Part shown: positions 17,203 to 26,456 of the stretch, in pieces
Layout of the letters: each line of letters starts with the position of its first letter
Numbering within the stretch: the stretch's first letter is position 1
Assembly: GCF_013282575.1 (NCBI RefSeq)
Contig: NZ_JAAAYE010000008.1
Coordinates: 62,001 to 126,000 of the forward strand
Origin: Paraburkholderia sp. NMBU_R16
GTDB taxonomy: Bacteria; Pseudomonadota; Gammaproteobacteria; Burkholderiales; Burkholderiaceae
Direction: 5' to 3'
DNA length: 64,000 nucleotides
Translations under genes and position numbers: made by a program
The notes under the pieces: model-generated
What the model saw: only the letters and a program-made list of their open reading frames with translations
Databases searched by the model: none
What the model was told of the DNA's origin: nothing

Positions 17203-17233
17203 CGACAAGGGCGGCGCAACGGCGTCCTTGTCG
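17203..17233. terminator. Hairpin after yoeB
   Basis: CGACAAGG (17203-17210) and its reverse complement CCTTGTCG (17226-17233) can form a stem 9 bases after the yoeB stop and 25 bases before the convergent flgN stop. There is no clear T-run, so termination is uncertain. Confidence 0.4.
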
Positions 17234-17257
17234 GTTCGATGCCGCAGACCCCGCAGC

Positions 17258-17698
17258 CTAAACCAACGAAACCCGCCCATCCGGCCCATACACGCCCGAT
17301 GCGTTATTCGCGGTCGCCCCACGCAAGATCGAAAGCGCCTTCTCGTTGTAATTCATGCGCACGCGAATCATGAGCCCATTGGTCATATTGGCGCGCCGGG
17401 CGCGGTCGACCACGTCCTGAAGCAGCTTCCATTGCTGGGCGAGCCGCGGCTCGTCCGCGCTCGCGAGCTCCATGCCGCGCTTGCCGGCAGGCAGCCCAAG
17501 CGCCTCCAATTGAGCGTCGCGTGCTTTCTCCAGCGACGCGAGCTTGTCGGTCAATTCGGTTTTCTTTTCGAGGATGGCAGGCAGCGTCTCGAGCGGTGAC
17601 ACAGCAGCGAGCGCTTTTTCCTCATAGACCAGCAGCGACGCAAACGCCTCGAGCGTCGCATGTTCTTCCGTCACGGTATTGAGCAGGGCGTCTTTCAT
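17258..17698 (-). CDS. flgN: FlgN: export chaperone for FlgK and FlgL
   Basis: A 146-residue predicted all-helical cytoplasmic chaperone that protects hook-filament junction proteins before export. The chain shows the FlgN pattern of an acidic N-terminal helix (EEHATLEAFASLL), a middle coiled segment (ETLPAILEKKTELTDKLASLEKARD) and a C-terminal region with RMNYNEKALSILRG. I start it at ATG 17698; a TTG four codons earlier is possible. It lies 74 bases downstream of flgM in the usual flgA-flgM-flgN order. Its clients flgK and flgL are at 28.8-31.9 kb. Confidence 0.9.
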   Translation of the reverse strand: MKDALLNTVTEEHATLEAFASLLVYEEKALAAVSPLETLPAILEKKTELTDKLASLEKARDAQLEALGLPAGKRGMELASADEPRLAQQWKLLQDVVDRARRANMTNGLMIRVRMNYNEKALSILRGATANNASGVYGPDGRVSLV

Positions 17699-17772
17699 CG
17701 GATTCGCCAAAATTCGCGCGTGAGCGCTCGTTCATCAGAATCGCCCCGCAACAATGCCGTGCTAGAACGGCC

Positions 17773-18111
17773 TCAGCCGCCGGACGATTGAGGTTTTTGC
17801 AACAAATTGCGCGCGGTTTCGAGGATGCCGTCCGCGATCTTGCCCGTGTCGATCGACAGCGTGCCGTCCTTGATGGCCTGCTTGATCGATTCGACTTGCG
17901 CAACATCGATGTCGGCTGCGCCCGATGCCGCGAGCGAACGCAACTGGGACGAAAGGCCCGACAAGCTGACGCTCGCATCGCCGCCGGCCGACGCACCCGC
18001 GCCCGCCGTGCCGGCAGCATTGGCCGCCGGGGACGAATCTCCCTGGCGCGCGTTCTGGACGCCGCCCTTGGGCGACGACACGCTGGAGTTGGTGGAGGAC
18101 TCGATTTTCAC
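17773..18111 (-). CDS. flgM: FlgM: anti-sigma-28 factor
   Basis: Binds FliA until the hook-basal body is complete, then is exported. The 112-residue product from GTG 18111 begins VKIESSTNSS, as FlgM proteins do. It has a low-complexity Gly/Ala middle and ends with the sigma-binding helices: VAQVESIKQAIKDGTL, then IADGILETARNLL. A longer frame begins at ATG 18156, but that codon lies upstream of the -10 of the sigma-28 promoter at 18145-18171, so it would not be in the message. It is followed by flgN and preceded by flgA. Confidence 0.92.
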   Translation of the reverse strand: MKIESSTNSSVSSPKGGVQNARQGDSSPAANAAGTAGAGASAGGDASVSLSGLSSQLRSLAASGAADIDVAQVESIKQAIKDGTLSIDTGKIADGILETARNLLQKPQSSGG

Positions 18112-18144
18112 GATTGGCTTCCCAAGGTTCTCGATTTGAATGTG

Positions 18145-18171
18145 ATATCGGCACACCCAAGTGGAACTTTA
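18145..18171 (-). promoter_or_regulatory. Sigma-28 promoter for flgM-flgN
   Basis: On the minus strand TAAA is followed by 15 bases and GCCGATAT, matching the sigma-28 pattern TAAA-N15-GCCGATAA in 11 of 12 positions. Predicted transcription starts about 27 bases before the GTG of flgM. It would let FliA drive late synthesis of its own inhibitor and of FlgN. Confidence 0.75.
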
Positions 18172-18255
18172 GCGCAATCGCGTCCGTCGCCTTGCCAGCC
18201 GGCCTGCCCCTTTCCTCTCGGGGCCGAGGCGCGGCGCCCCCAGCCTTGGCCCCAT

Positions 18256-19554
18256 TTACATCTGAATTTCGACCGTCGAGCCGTCCTTGACGATCCCCGA
18301 AATGATCTGGCCCGCCGCGGTCTTGACCCGCACCTGTTGTCCAGGCGACGCATTGTTCATGACGGCGCCTTCGGACGAAATCGAGAATCCGGTACCCACC
18401 GCGATGACCTTGACCGTCTGACCGATCGTCACGGAACTGGCCGTGCGCAGCATGTCCTCGCGCAGCGGCGAGCCGGCGCCGATCCGCGCCAGCGCCACGG
18501 CGCCCACGGCTTGCGACGGATCGGTCACGATCGTACGCGGCAGGTTGGCTAGGTCGCCTTCGCGCGTCATCAGGTCGGCGGCAGAGACCACCGCACCGGG
18601 TTCGATCTGCCGCGCGGCGAGATAGTAGGTCGATTCGAGCGAAACGCGCGCTTGCAAATAAAGCGTCCAGGGCCGTTCGCCGGCGCAGCGCACGCCCACC
18701 GTGGTGCGGCCCCACAGGCGCGCGCCCGGTGGCATGAACGGTACGAGCGTCGTGCACGAGGCGAGGCCGCGCGGGAAGGCGGGCGCCACGGTGATCGTGA
18801 TCTTGCCCGGCAAGCCGGCCGATTGCTGCTGCAAAAACGTCAGCGCGGTGCGGCGAACGGATTCGCCGTCCTGCGGGCCGGCCGGCACGGCGGCGGCGAC
18901 CGGTGTGGGTGCCGCGTTGGTCGCCGGGGCAGTGGTTTCGACAGTCCGTGCCGCAGTTTGCGCCGGGGTGGCGGTGGCGGCGAGCCTTGCGGCCTGTGAA
19001 GCGCCGTTCGTGGCCGCCGCGCTCGGCCCGCCCGCGCTGGCCGGCCGGTCGATCGGAATCGGCTGCGCGGCCCTGGTCGCGCGCGGCGAAGGCGTGACGA
19101 CAACGGGGATTACCCGGGATGCCGCCTGCATCGCCGCCACATGCGGCAGCGCGCTGCGGGACGCGGGTTGCGCCGCGGCCTGTTCGCCCGGTCCTGGAAT
19201 GGTGATCACGCCGGTCGTCGCGCCCGGCTGTACCGGGCGCTCGCCCGGACCGGGGATCGTAATCATGCCTCCCGGTGCTTCGCTACCGTCGTTGGTGGCG
19301 CGCAGGGTGCCCACGGCCGGGGCGGCCGGTGTTGCCGAACGCTCGCCGGGCCCGGGAATGTAAATCTGCGTGCCGCCCGTTTGCTGGGCATGGGCTGCCG
19401 TTGCCAAGCCCAGGCCCAGGCCCAGGCACGTCACGACCGACGCCGCGAGCCCGAGAACGGCGCCCGCGAGCGTGCGCGAAGCGCGTTCGGGCGCCGTCCG
19501 CACGGCGGCGGGCCGTGCTGAGCGCGGAACTGCGGTGGCGGCGAAAAGCGACAT
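18256..19554 (-). CDS. flgA: FlgA: P-ring assembly chaperone with a long repeat-bearing N-terminal region
   Basis: Periplasmic chaperone for FlgI polymerisation into the P ring. The C-terminal about 200 residues carry the SAF-type FlgA domain (LYLQARVSLESTYYLA, VSAADLMTREGDL, IGQTVKVIAVG and the terminal VEIQM). The product is 432 aa, roughly twice the usual FlgA length. After a signal anchor (about residues 28-56) there is an Ala/Pro/Thr-rich stretch of about 170 residues with IPGPGE at 66-71, 100-105 and 119-124. The ATG at 19554 has a GGAGA site; the open frame continues upstream but without family similarity. It is divergent from flgB. Confidence 0.9.
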   Translation of the reverse strand: MSLFAATAVPRSARPAAVRTAPERASRTLAGAVLGLAASVVTCLGLGLGLATAAHAQQTGGTQIYIPGPGERSATPAAPAVGTLRATNDGSEAPGGMITIPGPGERPVQPGATTGVITIPGPGEQAAAQPASRSALPHVAAMQAASRVIPVVVTPSPRATRAAQPIPIDRPASAGGPSAAATNGASQAARLAATATPAQTAARTVETTAPATNAAPTPVAAAVPAGPQDGESVRRTALTFLQQQSAGLPGKITITVAPAFPRGLASCTTLVPFMPPGARLWGRTTVGVRCAGERPWTLYLQARVSLESTYYLAARQIEPGAVVSAADLMTREGDLANLPRTIVTDPSQAVGAVALARIGAGSPLREDMLRTASSVTIGQTVKVIAVGTGFSISSEGAVMNNASPGQQVRVKTAAGQIISGIVKDGSTVEIQM

Positions 19555-19639
19555 CTCTGTTTCTCCATCGAACTTCGGACAGCCCCCGAAGCGCGAGCTC
19601 GTCATGACAACGAATTCTAGAAGCCCGCCCCATCGCGCA

Positions 19640-19681
19640 AACGTTGAATAGAGGCCTGCTTCCCCGGTTATTCGTCCGATT
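19640..19681. promoter_or_regulatory. FlhDC-type box between divergent flgA and flgB
   Basis: GAATAGAG (19646-19653), 12 spacer bases and GGTTATTC (19666-19673) form an inverted repeat. Outer blocks AACG (19640-19643) and CCGATT (19676-19681) sit at the distances expected in the extended enteric FlhD4C2 consensus. The position between class II operons supports the call. Confidence 0.55.
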
Positions 19682-19800
19682 GGTACTTGACCGCCGCCCA
19701 TAAGATGCAGTCCATGCAAAAAGGTCTTGCCGGACGGCGCCCCAGGCGCTCCGACAAGGCGAACCGCCTGACTCATTGCTTGGCAACGGAGAAACATTCG

Positions 19801-20313
19801 ATGCTGGACAAACTCGATGCCGAATTCGCCTTCGGCCGCGAAGCGCTCGATGTGCGCGCTTATCGGCAGGAGCTGCTCTCGTCGAACATCGCGAACGCCG
19901 ATACGCCCGGCTACCGGGCGCGCGACGTCGATTTCGCCTCGTCGCTGGCCGGCGCCCTGAAAAAAGCGGGTGCGCCCGGCACGCATGCCACGGCGACGGT
20001 GGCCGGCACCTCGAACGCCGCGCCGCTGGCCATGGCGCAACCGGCCGGTGTGACGAGCGGCATGGCGATGAACGCGACGGCGCCCGGCCATATGGCCGGC
20101 GAGGCGCGGCTCGTGGCCACGGGCGGCTCGAGCCAGGACTACGGTCAACTGAAATACCGCAATCCGACGCAGCCCGCGCTCGACGGCAACACCGTCGATC
20201 TCGACGCGGAGCGCGTGCAGTTCGCGGACAACTCGCTGCATTACGAATCGGGCATGACGGTTCTCACGCAGCAGATCAAGACGATGCTCGCGGCGATTAC
20301 GTCGGGCGGCTGA
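19801..20313 (+). CDS. flgB: FlgB: proximal rod protein
   Basis: Rod subunit of the flagellar basal body, 170 aa. The N-terminal flagellar rod motif ([20 protein letters not shown]) and the C-terminal [18 protein letters not shown] block are both present. An Ala/Thr/Gly-rich insert of about 50 residues in the middle makes it longer than enteric FlgB. I start it at ATG 19801, since earlier in-frame codons do not match the family. It is first in flgBCDEFGHIJ and is exported without a cleaved signal. Confidence 0.95.
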   Translation: MLDKLDAEFAFGREALDVRAYRQELLSSNIANADTPGYRARDVDFASSLAGALKKAGAPGTHATATVAGTSNAAPLAMAQPAGVTSGMAMNATAPGHMAGEARLVATGGSSQDYGQLKYRNPTQPALDGNTVDLDAERVQFADNSLHYESGMTVLTQQIKTMLAAITSGG

Positions 20314-20395
20314 TGCCGCACGCCCGACGCCTCGCCGCAGCCAACGAATAAATCGCTACGGGGTATTAACAGGAAAGCAAGGAGGCCACGCCGCC

Positions 20396-20818
20396 ATGTC
20401 ATTGATGAACATCTTCACGGTTGCCGGTTCGGCGCTCTCGGCACAGTCCGAGCGGCTCAACGTGACCGCGTCGAACCTCGCCAACGCGGATAGCACGACG
20501 GGCCCGGACGGCCAGCCGTACCGCGCGAAACAGGTCGTCTTCCAGGTCAAGCCGGTGGGCGGCGCGCACACGGCGTCGGGCCAGCAGATCGGCGGCGTCC
20601 AGGTGAGCAACGTCATCGACGATCCCACGCCAATGAAGACCACCTACGACCCGAGCAACCCCTCGGCGGACGAGAACGGGTACGTCACGCGTCCGAACGT
20701 CGATCCGGTCCAGGAAATGGTCAACATGATCTCGGCATCGCGCTCGTACCAGGCCAACGTCGAGACGTTGAACACGGCCAAGAACCTGATGCTGAAAACA
20801 CTCACGATCGGCACCTGA
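20396..20818 (+). CDS. flgC: FlgC: proximal rod protein
   Basis: A 140-residue rod subunit. The N-terminal motif [19 protein letters not shown] and the C-terminal heptad-like [22 protein letters not shown] are diagnostic. An AAGGAGG ribosome site lies 10 bases before the ATG. It is 82 bases from flgB and 11 bases from flgD, inside the same operon. It polymerises with FlgB, FlgF and FlgG to make the rod. Confidence 0.96.
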   Translation: MSLMNIFTVAGSALSAQSERLNVTASNLANADSTTGPDGQPYRAKQVVFQVKPVGGAHTASGQQIGGVQVSNVIDDPTPMKTTYDPSNPSADENGYVTRPNVDPVQEMVNMISASRSYQANVETLNTAKNLMLKTLTIGT

Positions 20819-20829
20819 GGAGAAACTTC

Positions 20830-21552
20830 GTGACTTCATCCAGTACGACCATCGCCTCCGGCGGCACGGTCTCGCAGTCGCTGCTCGACACGATGAACGG
20901 GGCGTCTTCGTCGTCCGGTTCGTCGAGCACGTCGTCCACCGGCAACGCGACGAACGATCTGCAGAACACCTTTCTGAAGCTGCTCGTCACGCAGTTGAAG
21001 AACCAGGACCCGACCAATCCGATGGACAGCTCGCAGATGACTTCGCAGCTGGCCCAGATCAACACGGTCACGGGGATCAGCCAGCTCAACACATCGCTCA
21101 CCTCGCTCGCCTCGCAGCTCGCCGCCGGCCAGAACGCGCAGACCTCGCTGCTCATCGGCCAGGACGTGCTCGTGCCGGGCAACACCGCGACGGTGTCGAG
21201 CGGCAGCTCGTCGGGCTTCGGCTTCACGCTGTCGCAAGCGGTCACGGACCTGAAGGTCACGATCAAGGATTCGTCGGGCAACGTCGTCAGTAGCGTGGAC
21301 CTCGGTCCGCAGGCGGCCGGCACCGTGCCGGTCGGCTGGAAGCCGACCGACGCATCGGGCAATACGCTGCCCGATGGCACCTACTCGATTTCGGCGCAGG
21401 GCACGACGAGCGCCGGCACCTCGGCCACGGGCATTACGACCCTGACGGGCCAGCAGGTGGTGAGCGTCGTGCAGCAGAGCTCGGGCAAGCAGGGCCTGCT
21501 GCTCGGAAACGGCACCACGGTCGATTCGACGAGCGTCGCAGCGATCCTCTAA
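20830..21552 (+). CDS. flgD: FlgD: hook-cap protein
   Basis: Scaffold that caps the growing hook and directs FlgE addition. The 240-residue protein starts at GTG 11 bases after flgC. The N-terminal part has the conserved FLKLLVTQLKNQDPTNPMDS motif (about residues 51-70) and SSQMTSQLAQINTV. The C-terminal region folds as FlgD tudor/Ig-like domains (VTDLKVTIKDSSGNVV, PDGTYSISA). It is a normal length for the family and has a Ser/Gly-rich N terminus. Confidence 0.95.
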   Translation: MTSSSTTIASGGTVSQSLLDTMNGASSSSGSSSTSSTGNATNDLQNTFLKLLVTQLKNQDPTNPMDSSQMTSQLAQINTVTGISQLNTSLTSLASQLAAGQNAQTSLLIGQDVLVPGNTATVSSGSSSGFGFTLSQAVTDLKVTIKDSSGNVVSSVDLGPQAAGTVPVGWKPTDASGNTLPDGTYSISAQGTTSAGTSATGITTLTGQQVVSVVQQSSGKQGLLLGNGTTVDSTSVAAIL

Positions 21553-21588
21553 CCCTTCTTCCAGAACATTCGCGCAGGAGACCCGACA

Positions 21589-22827
21589 ATGGGCTACCAA
21601 CAAGGTTTGAGCGGCTTGTCCGCATCGGCGAACGACCTCGATGTCATCGGCAACAATATCGCGAACGCGAACACGACGGGCTTCAAGGAAAGCACGGCGC
21701 AGTTCGCCGACGTCTACGCCAATACGATCGCCACGACGGTGAGCAATCAGATCGGTCTCGGCACGCGGCTCGCCAGCGTGCAGCAGGATTTTTCGCAAGG
21801 CACGATCAACACGACGGGCCAGGCACTCAACGTGGCCATCAACGGCACGGGCTTTTACCAGATGTCGAACAACGGCACGCTGACCTACTCGCGTGACGGC
21901 GTCTTCCAGATGGACAAGAACGGCTATATCACCGACGCGCAGGGCCTCAAGCTGATGGGCTATGCGGCCGGTGCGAACGGCGTCATCAACACCGCTTCGA
22001 CGGTGCCGATCCAGGTGCCGACGACGAACATCGCCCCGCTCGCGACGACGAACATCACGGCGCAACTGAACCTGAATTCGCAAGATACGGTACCGACCGT
22101 CACGCCTTTTTCGGCGACGAACTCGCTGACCTACAACTATTCGACGTCGATCCAGAGCTACGACTCGCTCGGCGGTGCGCAGCAGGTCAACATGTACTTC
22201 GTCAAGACCGGATCGGGTGCGTGGGACGTGTACTCCGGCACGGCGACCGGCACGGTCAGCAAGGTCGGCGCGATCGGCTTCGACACGGCGGGCGCGCTCT
22301 CGAGCACGGCTGCCACGGCACCCGCAACGAGCTCGGGCACCGGAATGCTGACCTTCAACATCACGAACTCCGACGGCAGCACGTCGCCGCAGGCGCTGAC
22401 GCTGAATCTGAGCGGCACGACGCAATATGGCAGCAAGGACGGCGTGAACAGTCTCGCGCAGGACGGCTACGCCAGCGGCCAGTTGACGAACTTCTCGATC
22501 GCCGACGACGGCACGATCACCGGCAACTACTCGAACGGCAAGTCCCAGCCGCTCGGCCAGATCGTGCTCGCGAACTTCTCGGACCCGAACGGGCTGCAGG
22601 ATCTCGGCGGCAATCAGTTCGCCGAAACGGCGGCTTCCGGCGTACCGCAGATCTCGGCGCCGGGCTCGACGAACCACGGCACGCTGCAAGGCGGCGCGAT
22701 CGAAGAGTCGAACGTCGATCTGACGAAGCAGCTCGTCAACCTGATCACGGCGCAGCGCAACTACCAGGCGAACGCGCAGACGATCAAGACGCAGCAGGCG
22801 GTCGACCAGGCCGTCATCAACCTGTAA
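21589..22827 (+). CDS. flgE: FlgE: hook protein
   Basis: Subunit of the flagellar hook, 412 aa. The N-terminal rod/hook motif (LDVIGNNIANANTTGFKES) and the C-terminal LVNLITAQRNYQANAQTIKT form the D0/D1 coiled coil. The middle region is Thr/Ser/Asn-rich and holds the surface domains. A CAGGAGA site precedes the ATG. It follows its cap gene flgD by 36 bases. Its length is set by the FliK-type rulers at 36.9-38.5 kb and possibly at 45.8-47.3 kb. Confidence 0.97.
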   Translation: MGYQQGLSGLSASANDLDVIGNNIANANTTGFKESTAQFADVYANTIATTVSNQIGLGTRLASVQQDFSQGTINTTGQALNVAINGTGFYQMSNNGTLTYSRDGVFQMDKNGYITDAQGLKLMGYAAGANGVINTASTVPIQVPTTNIAPLATTNITAQLNLNSQDTVPTVTPFSATNSLTYNYSTSIQSYDSLGGAQQVNMYFVKTGSGAWDVYSGTATGTVSKVGAIGFDTAGALSSTAATAPATSSGTGMLTFNITNSDGSTSPQALTLNLSGTTQYGSKDGVNSLAQDGYASGQLTNFSIADDGTITGNYSNGKSQPLGQIVLANFSDPNGLQDLGGNQFAETAASGVPQISAPGSTNHGTLQGGAIEESNVDLTKQLVNLITAQRNYQANAQTIKTQQAVDQAVINL

Positions 22828-22883
22828 GCGGCTTTGCGCTTCTCAGGACCGGGCACTCACGACTTCATCGGAAAAAGCGAGTC

Positions 22884-23642
22884 ATGGACCGACTGATCTA
22901 CACGGCGATGACGGGCGCGAGCCAGACGCTCGAGCAGCAGGCCACCGTCGCCAACAACCTGGCGAACGTCTCGACGACGGGCTTTCGCGCGCAACTCTCG
23001 ACTTACCGGTCGGCGCCGATGAATTTCGGCGATGGCACGACGATCAACCCCGACACGACGCGCACGTTCGTGCTCTCGTCGACGCCGGGGGCCGATTTTG
23101 CACCGGGTGCGATCTCGCAGACGGGCAACCCGCTCGACGTCGCGATTCAAGGCCAAGGCTGGCTGTCCGTGCAAACGGCGGACGGCAACGAAGCCTATAC
23201 GCGCGCCGGCAATCTTCACGTGGACCAGAACGGGCAGCTCGTGACGGCCAGCAACCTGCCGGTGGTCGGCAGCGGCGGGCCGATTTCGATTCCGCCCGGC
23301 GCCGAGGTGACGATCGGCAAGGACGGCACGATCACGGCGTTGATGCCGGGCGATCCGCCCGCGGCGCTTGCCGTCATCGACCAATTGAAGCTCGTCAACC
23401 CGAGCCCGGGTTCGTTGCAGCGTGGCGACGACGGACTCTTCCGCGCGGCCGACGGCCAGCCGGCCGATGCGGATCCCACTGTCACGGTGGCCTCGGGCGC
23501 GCTCGAGGGCAGCAACGTCAATCCCGTGGCGGCGATGGTCTCGATGATTACCAACGCACGGCAGTTCCAGATGCAGACCAAGCTGCTGCAGACGGCCGAT
23601 CAGAACGAGCAGACGGCCAACCAGCTGCTGCAGTTCAGCTGA
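22884..23642 (+). CDS. flgF: FlgF: proximal rod protein
   Basis: A 252-residue rod protein. It begins [19 protein letters not shown], followed by [17 protein letters not shown], and ends with the usual [20 protein letters not shown] helix. I start it at ATG 22884; the open frame extends far upstream as a shadow of flgE. It lies 56 bases after flgE and 49 bases before flgG. It resembles FlgG but has a shorter middle part. Confidence 0.96.
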   Translation: MDRLIYTAMTGASQTLEQQATVANNLANVSTTGFRAQLSTYRSAPMNFGDGTTINPDTTRTFVLSSTPGADFAPGAISQTGNPLDVAIQGQGWLSVQTADGNEAYTRAGNLHVDQNGQLVTASNLPVVGSGGPISIPPGAEVTIGKDGTITALMPGDPPAALAVIDQLKLVNPSPGSLQRGDDGLFRAADGQPADADPTVTVASGALEGSNVNPVAAMVSMITNARQFQMQTKLLQTADQNEQTANQLLQFS

Positions 23643-23691
23643 CCGGTTCGCTCGACGAAACCGGCCCCCTCATTTCAGGAGAAGTTTTACC

Positions 23692-24480
23692 GTGAACCGC
23701 TCGCTCTACATCGCCGCCACGGGCATGAACGCCCAGCAGGCCCAGATGGACGTGATCTCGAACAACCTGTCGAACGTCAGCACGAACGGGTTCAAGGGTT
23801 CGCGCGCCGTGTTCCAGGATCTCATCTATCAAACGCTGCGCCAGCCCGGTGCGAACTCGACCCAGCAAACGGAGCTGCCGTCCGGCAGCCAGATCGGCAC
23901 CGGTGTGGAGCAAGTCGCCACGGAGCGCCTCTACACGCAGGGCAATCTGCAGCAAACGGGCAACTCGAAGGACATCGCCATCAACGGCAACGGCTTCTTC
24001 CAGGTGCAGATGCCCGACGGCACGACGGCTTACACGCGCGACGGCTCGTTCCAGACGAACGCGCAGGGCCAGCTCGTCACGTCGAGCGGCTACCAGGTGA
24101 TTCCGGCCATCACGATTCCGCAAAACGCGACCTCGATGACGATCGGCACCGACGGCGCGGTCAGCATCACCGTGGCCGGCTCGACGACGAATCAGACCAT
24201 CGGCACGGTGCAACTGGCCACCTTCATCAATCCGGCCGGTCTCGAATCGAAAGGTCAGAACCTGTTGATGGAAACCGCTTCGTCGGGCGCACCGAACGTC
24301 TCGACGCCGGGCCTGAACGGCGCCGGCACGCTCAACCAGGGCTACGTCGAAGCATCGAACGTGAACGTCGTGCAAGAGCTCGTGAACATGATCCAGACGC
24401 AGCGCGCGTACGAAATCAATAGCAAGGCGGTCCAGACTTCGGACCAGATGCTGCAGACCTTGAGCCAGATGTCGGTTTAA
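23692..24480 (+). CDS. flgG: FlgG: distal rod protein
   Basis: A 262-residue subunit of the distal rod that crosses the P and L rings. The start is GTG with CAGGAGA upstream. Diagnostic segments are [20 protein letters not shown] near the N terminus, [21 protein letters not shown] in the middle and [20 protein letters not shown] at the C terminus. It has the canonical length. It is followed by the ring genes flgH and flgI. Confidence 0.97.
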   Translation: MNRSLYIAATGMNAQQAQMDVISNNLSNVSTNGFKGSRAVFQDLIYQTLRQPGANSTQQTELPSGSQIGTGVEQVATERLYTQGNLQQTGNSKDIAINGNGFFQVQMPDGTTAYTRDGSFQTNAQGQLVTSSGYQVIPAITIPQNATSMTIGTDGAVSITVAGSTTNQTIGTVQLATFINPAGLESKGQNLLMETASSGAPNVSTPGLNGAGTLNQGYVEASNVNVVQELVNMIQTQRAYEINSKAVQTSDQMLQTLSQMSV

Positions 24481-24522
24481 GGCGATCGGCAGCATTCTCG
24501 AAGAAACAGGCGGTAAAGGAAG

Positions 24523-25248
24523 ATGTCGCAAACGAGCCCCATTCCGTTTCGCATGCGCACGCTGCGTGCAACGCTCTCGCTGGTCCACGCAGGCGCGCTC
24601 GCGGGCCTGCTGACGAGCACGTTCGCCGGCTGTGCGTATATCGAGCACCGGGAGCCGATCACGCAGCAGCCGATGACGGCCACGCCGCCGTTGCCTCCGC
24701 CGCCGCAGCCCACCGGATCGATCTATAACCCCGGGTTTGCGGGCAGGCCCCTTTTCGAGGACCAGCGGCCGCGCAATATCGGCGACATCCTGACCATCGT
24801 CATCCAGGAAAAGATCAACGCGACGAAGTCCTCCGCAGCGGGCGCCGGACGCACGGGCTCGACGGCGACGTCGGTCCCGACCGCGGGCTTTCTCGGCGGT
24901 TTGTTCAACAAGGTCAACCTGAGCGCGTCGGGCAGCAATACGTTCCAGGGTACGGGCGGTGCGAACGCGTCGAATACGTTCGACGGCACGATCACCGTCA
25001 CGGTCACGAACGTGCTGCCCAACGGCAACCTCGTCGTCAGCGGCCAGAAGCAGATGCTCATCAACCAGGGCAACGAGTTCGTGCGTTTTTCCGGGGTCGT
25101 CAATCCGAACACCGTCGCGGGCGACAACAGTGTGCTCTCGACGCGCGTGGCCGACGCGCGCATCGAATACTCGGCCAAGGGCTACATCAACGAGGCTGAG
25201 ACGATGGGCTGGCTGCAACGATTTTTCCTGAACGTCTTGCCGTGGTGA
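24523..25248 (+). CDS. flgH: FlgH: L-ring lipoprotein
   Basis: Outer-membrane L ring of the basal body, 241 aa. The signal ends in a lipobox (FAGC, cysteine near residue 36) preceded by a rather long N-terminal extension. The mature protein begins with a Pro-rich stretch, then [27 protein letters not shown], a family hallmark, and ends in [18 protein letters not shown] with [10 protein letters not shown]. Its stop overlaps possible GTG starts of flgI, suggesting coupled synthesis. Confidence 0.96.
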   Translation: MSQTSPIPFRMRTLRATLSLVHAGALAGLLTSTFAGCAYIEHREPITQQPMTATPPLPPPPQPTGSIYNPGFAGRPLFEDQRPRNIGDILTIVIQEKINATKSSAAGAGRTGSTATSVPTAGFLGGLFNKVNLSASGSNTFQGTGGANASNTFDGTITVTVTNVLPNGNLVVSGQKQMLINQGNEFVRFSGVVNPNTVAGDNSVLSTRVADARIEYSAKGYINEAETMGWLQRFFLNVLPW

Positions 25249-25250
25249 TC

Positions 25251-26414
25251 ATGGATACCGTTTCCACTCGGCGTGTCGGCGCGGCAGTACGCGGCTTGCT
25301 CACGCTCATCGTCCTTCCCGCCATGCTGGTATTCGCGGGCAACGCACATGCCGAGCGGTTGAAGGATCTCGTGCAATTCCGGGGCGTGCGGGACAATCCG
25401 CTCATCGGCTACGGCTTGATCGTCGGTCTCGATGGCACGGGCGATCAGACGACACAGACGCCGTTCACGACGCAAACGCTCACGAACATGCTCGCCAACC
25501 TCGGCATTTCGCTGAACAGCAATGGTTCGAGCGGTTCGTCGGCCTCGTCGAACATGCAGCTGAAGAACGTCGCCGCGGTGATGGTGACCGCAACGCTGCC
25601 GCCGTTTGCGCGTCCGGGCGAGGCGATCGACGTGACCGTCTCGTCGCTCGGCAATGCGAAGAGCCTGCGCGGCGGCACGCTGCTGCTCACGCCGCTCAAG
25701 GGCGCCGACGGTCAGGTTTATGCGCTCGCTCAGGGCAACGTCGCCATCGGCGGCGCGGGCGCCAGCGCGAACGGCAGCAAAGTGCAGGTCAACCAACTCG
25801 CGGCCGGCCGGATCACGGGCGGCGCGATCGTCGAGCGCTCGGTGCCGACGCAGGTCTCGCAGGCCGGGACGCTGCAAATGGAACTCAACGATATGGACTA
25901 CGACACGACGCAGCGCGTCGTGGCGGCTGTCAACAACGTGTTCGGCAGCGGGACGGCGATGCCGCTCGACGGCCGCACGATCCAATTGCAGGCGCCCACC
26001 GATCCGGCTCAGCAGGTCGCTTTCATGGCGCAGCTTCAGAACATCGAAGTCAAGCCAGCCCAGGCCGCGGCCAAGGTGATTCTCAATGCGCGCACGGGCT
26101 CGATCGTGATGAACCAGATGGTGACGCTGCAAAACTGCGCCGTGGCGCACGGCAATCTGTCGGTCATCGTCAATACGACGACGGCAGTCAGCCAGCCCAA
26201 CGCGTTCTCGAACGGTTCGACGGTGGCGGTGCCGCAGTCGCAGATTCAGCTCAAGCAGGACAACGGCGCTTTGAAGTTCGTGACGGCCGGCGCGAATCTC
26301 GCCGAAGTCGTCAAGGCGCTCAACACGCTCGGCGCCACGCCCGCGGATCTCATGTCGATCCTGCAGGCAATGAAGGCCGCAGGCGCGTTGCGCGCGGACC
26401 TCGAGATCATATAA
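25251..26414 (+). CDS. flgI: FlgI: P-ring protein
   Basis: Periplasmic P-ring subunit, 387 aa from the ATG at 25251 (2 bases after the flgH stop); GTG codons at 25242 and 25245 are alternatives. A Sec signal peptide ends near GNAHA. The mature start [21 protein letters not shown] is diagnostic, as are [27 protein letters not shown] and [23 protein letters not shown] at the C terminus. Its chaperone FlgA is encoded divergently at 18.3-19.6 kb. Confidence 0.97.
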   Translation: MDTVSTRRVGAAVRGLLTLIVLPAMLVFAGNAHAERLKDLVQFRGVRDNPLIGYGLIVGLDGTGDQTTQTPFTTQTLTNMLANLGISLNSNGSSGSSASSNMQLKNVAAVMVTATLPPFARPGEAIDVTVSSLGNAKSLRGGTLLLTPLKGADGQVYALAQGNVAIGGAGASANGSKVQVNQLAAGRITGGAIVERSVPTQVSQAGTLQMELNDMDYDTTQRVVAAVNNVFGSGTAMPLDGRTIQLQAPTDPAQQVAFMAQLQNIEVKPAQAAAKVILNARTGSIVMNQMVTLQNCAVAHGNLSVIVNTTTAVSQPNAFSNGSTVAVPQSQIQLKQDNGALKFVTAGANLAEVVKALNTLGATPADLMSILQAMKAAGALRADLEII

Positions 26415-26456
26415 GGGCTCGTCAGCGCGTATTCGACGGGCTCTCAGGAGGCACAG

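Noticed and set aside
18112-18156. N-terminal extension of FlgM from ATG 18156.
   Set aside because: The codon lies upstream of the predicted transcription start and the added residues do not resemble FlgM.
20836-22689. A 617-codon reverse frame over flgD and flgE.
   Set aside because: Shadow frame, rich in Arg and Val, with no recognisable domain.
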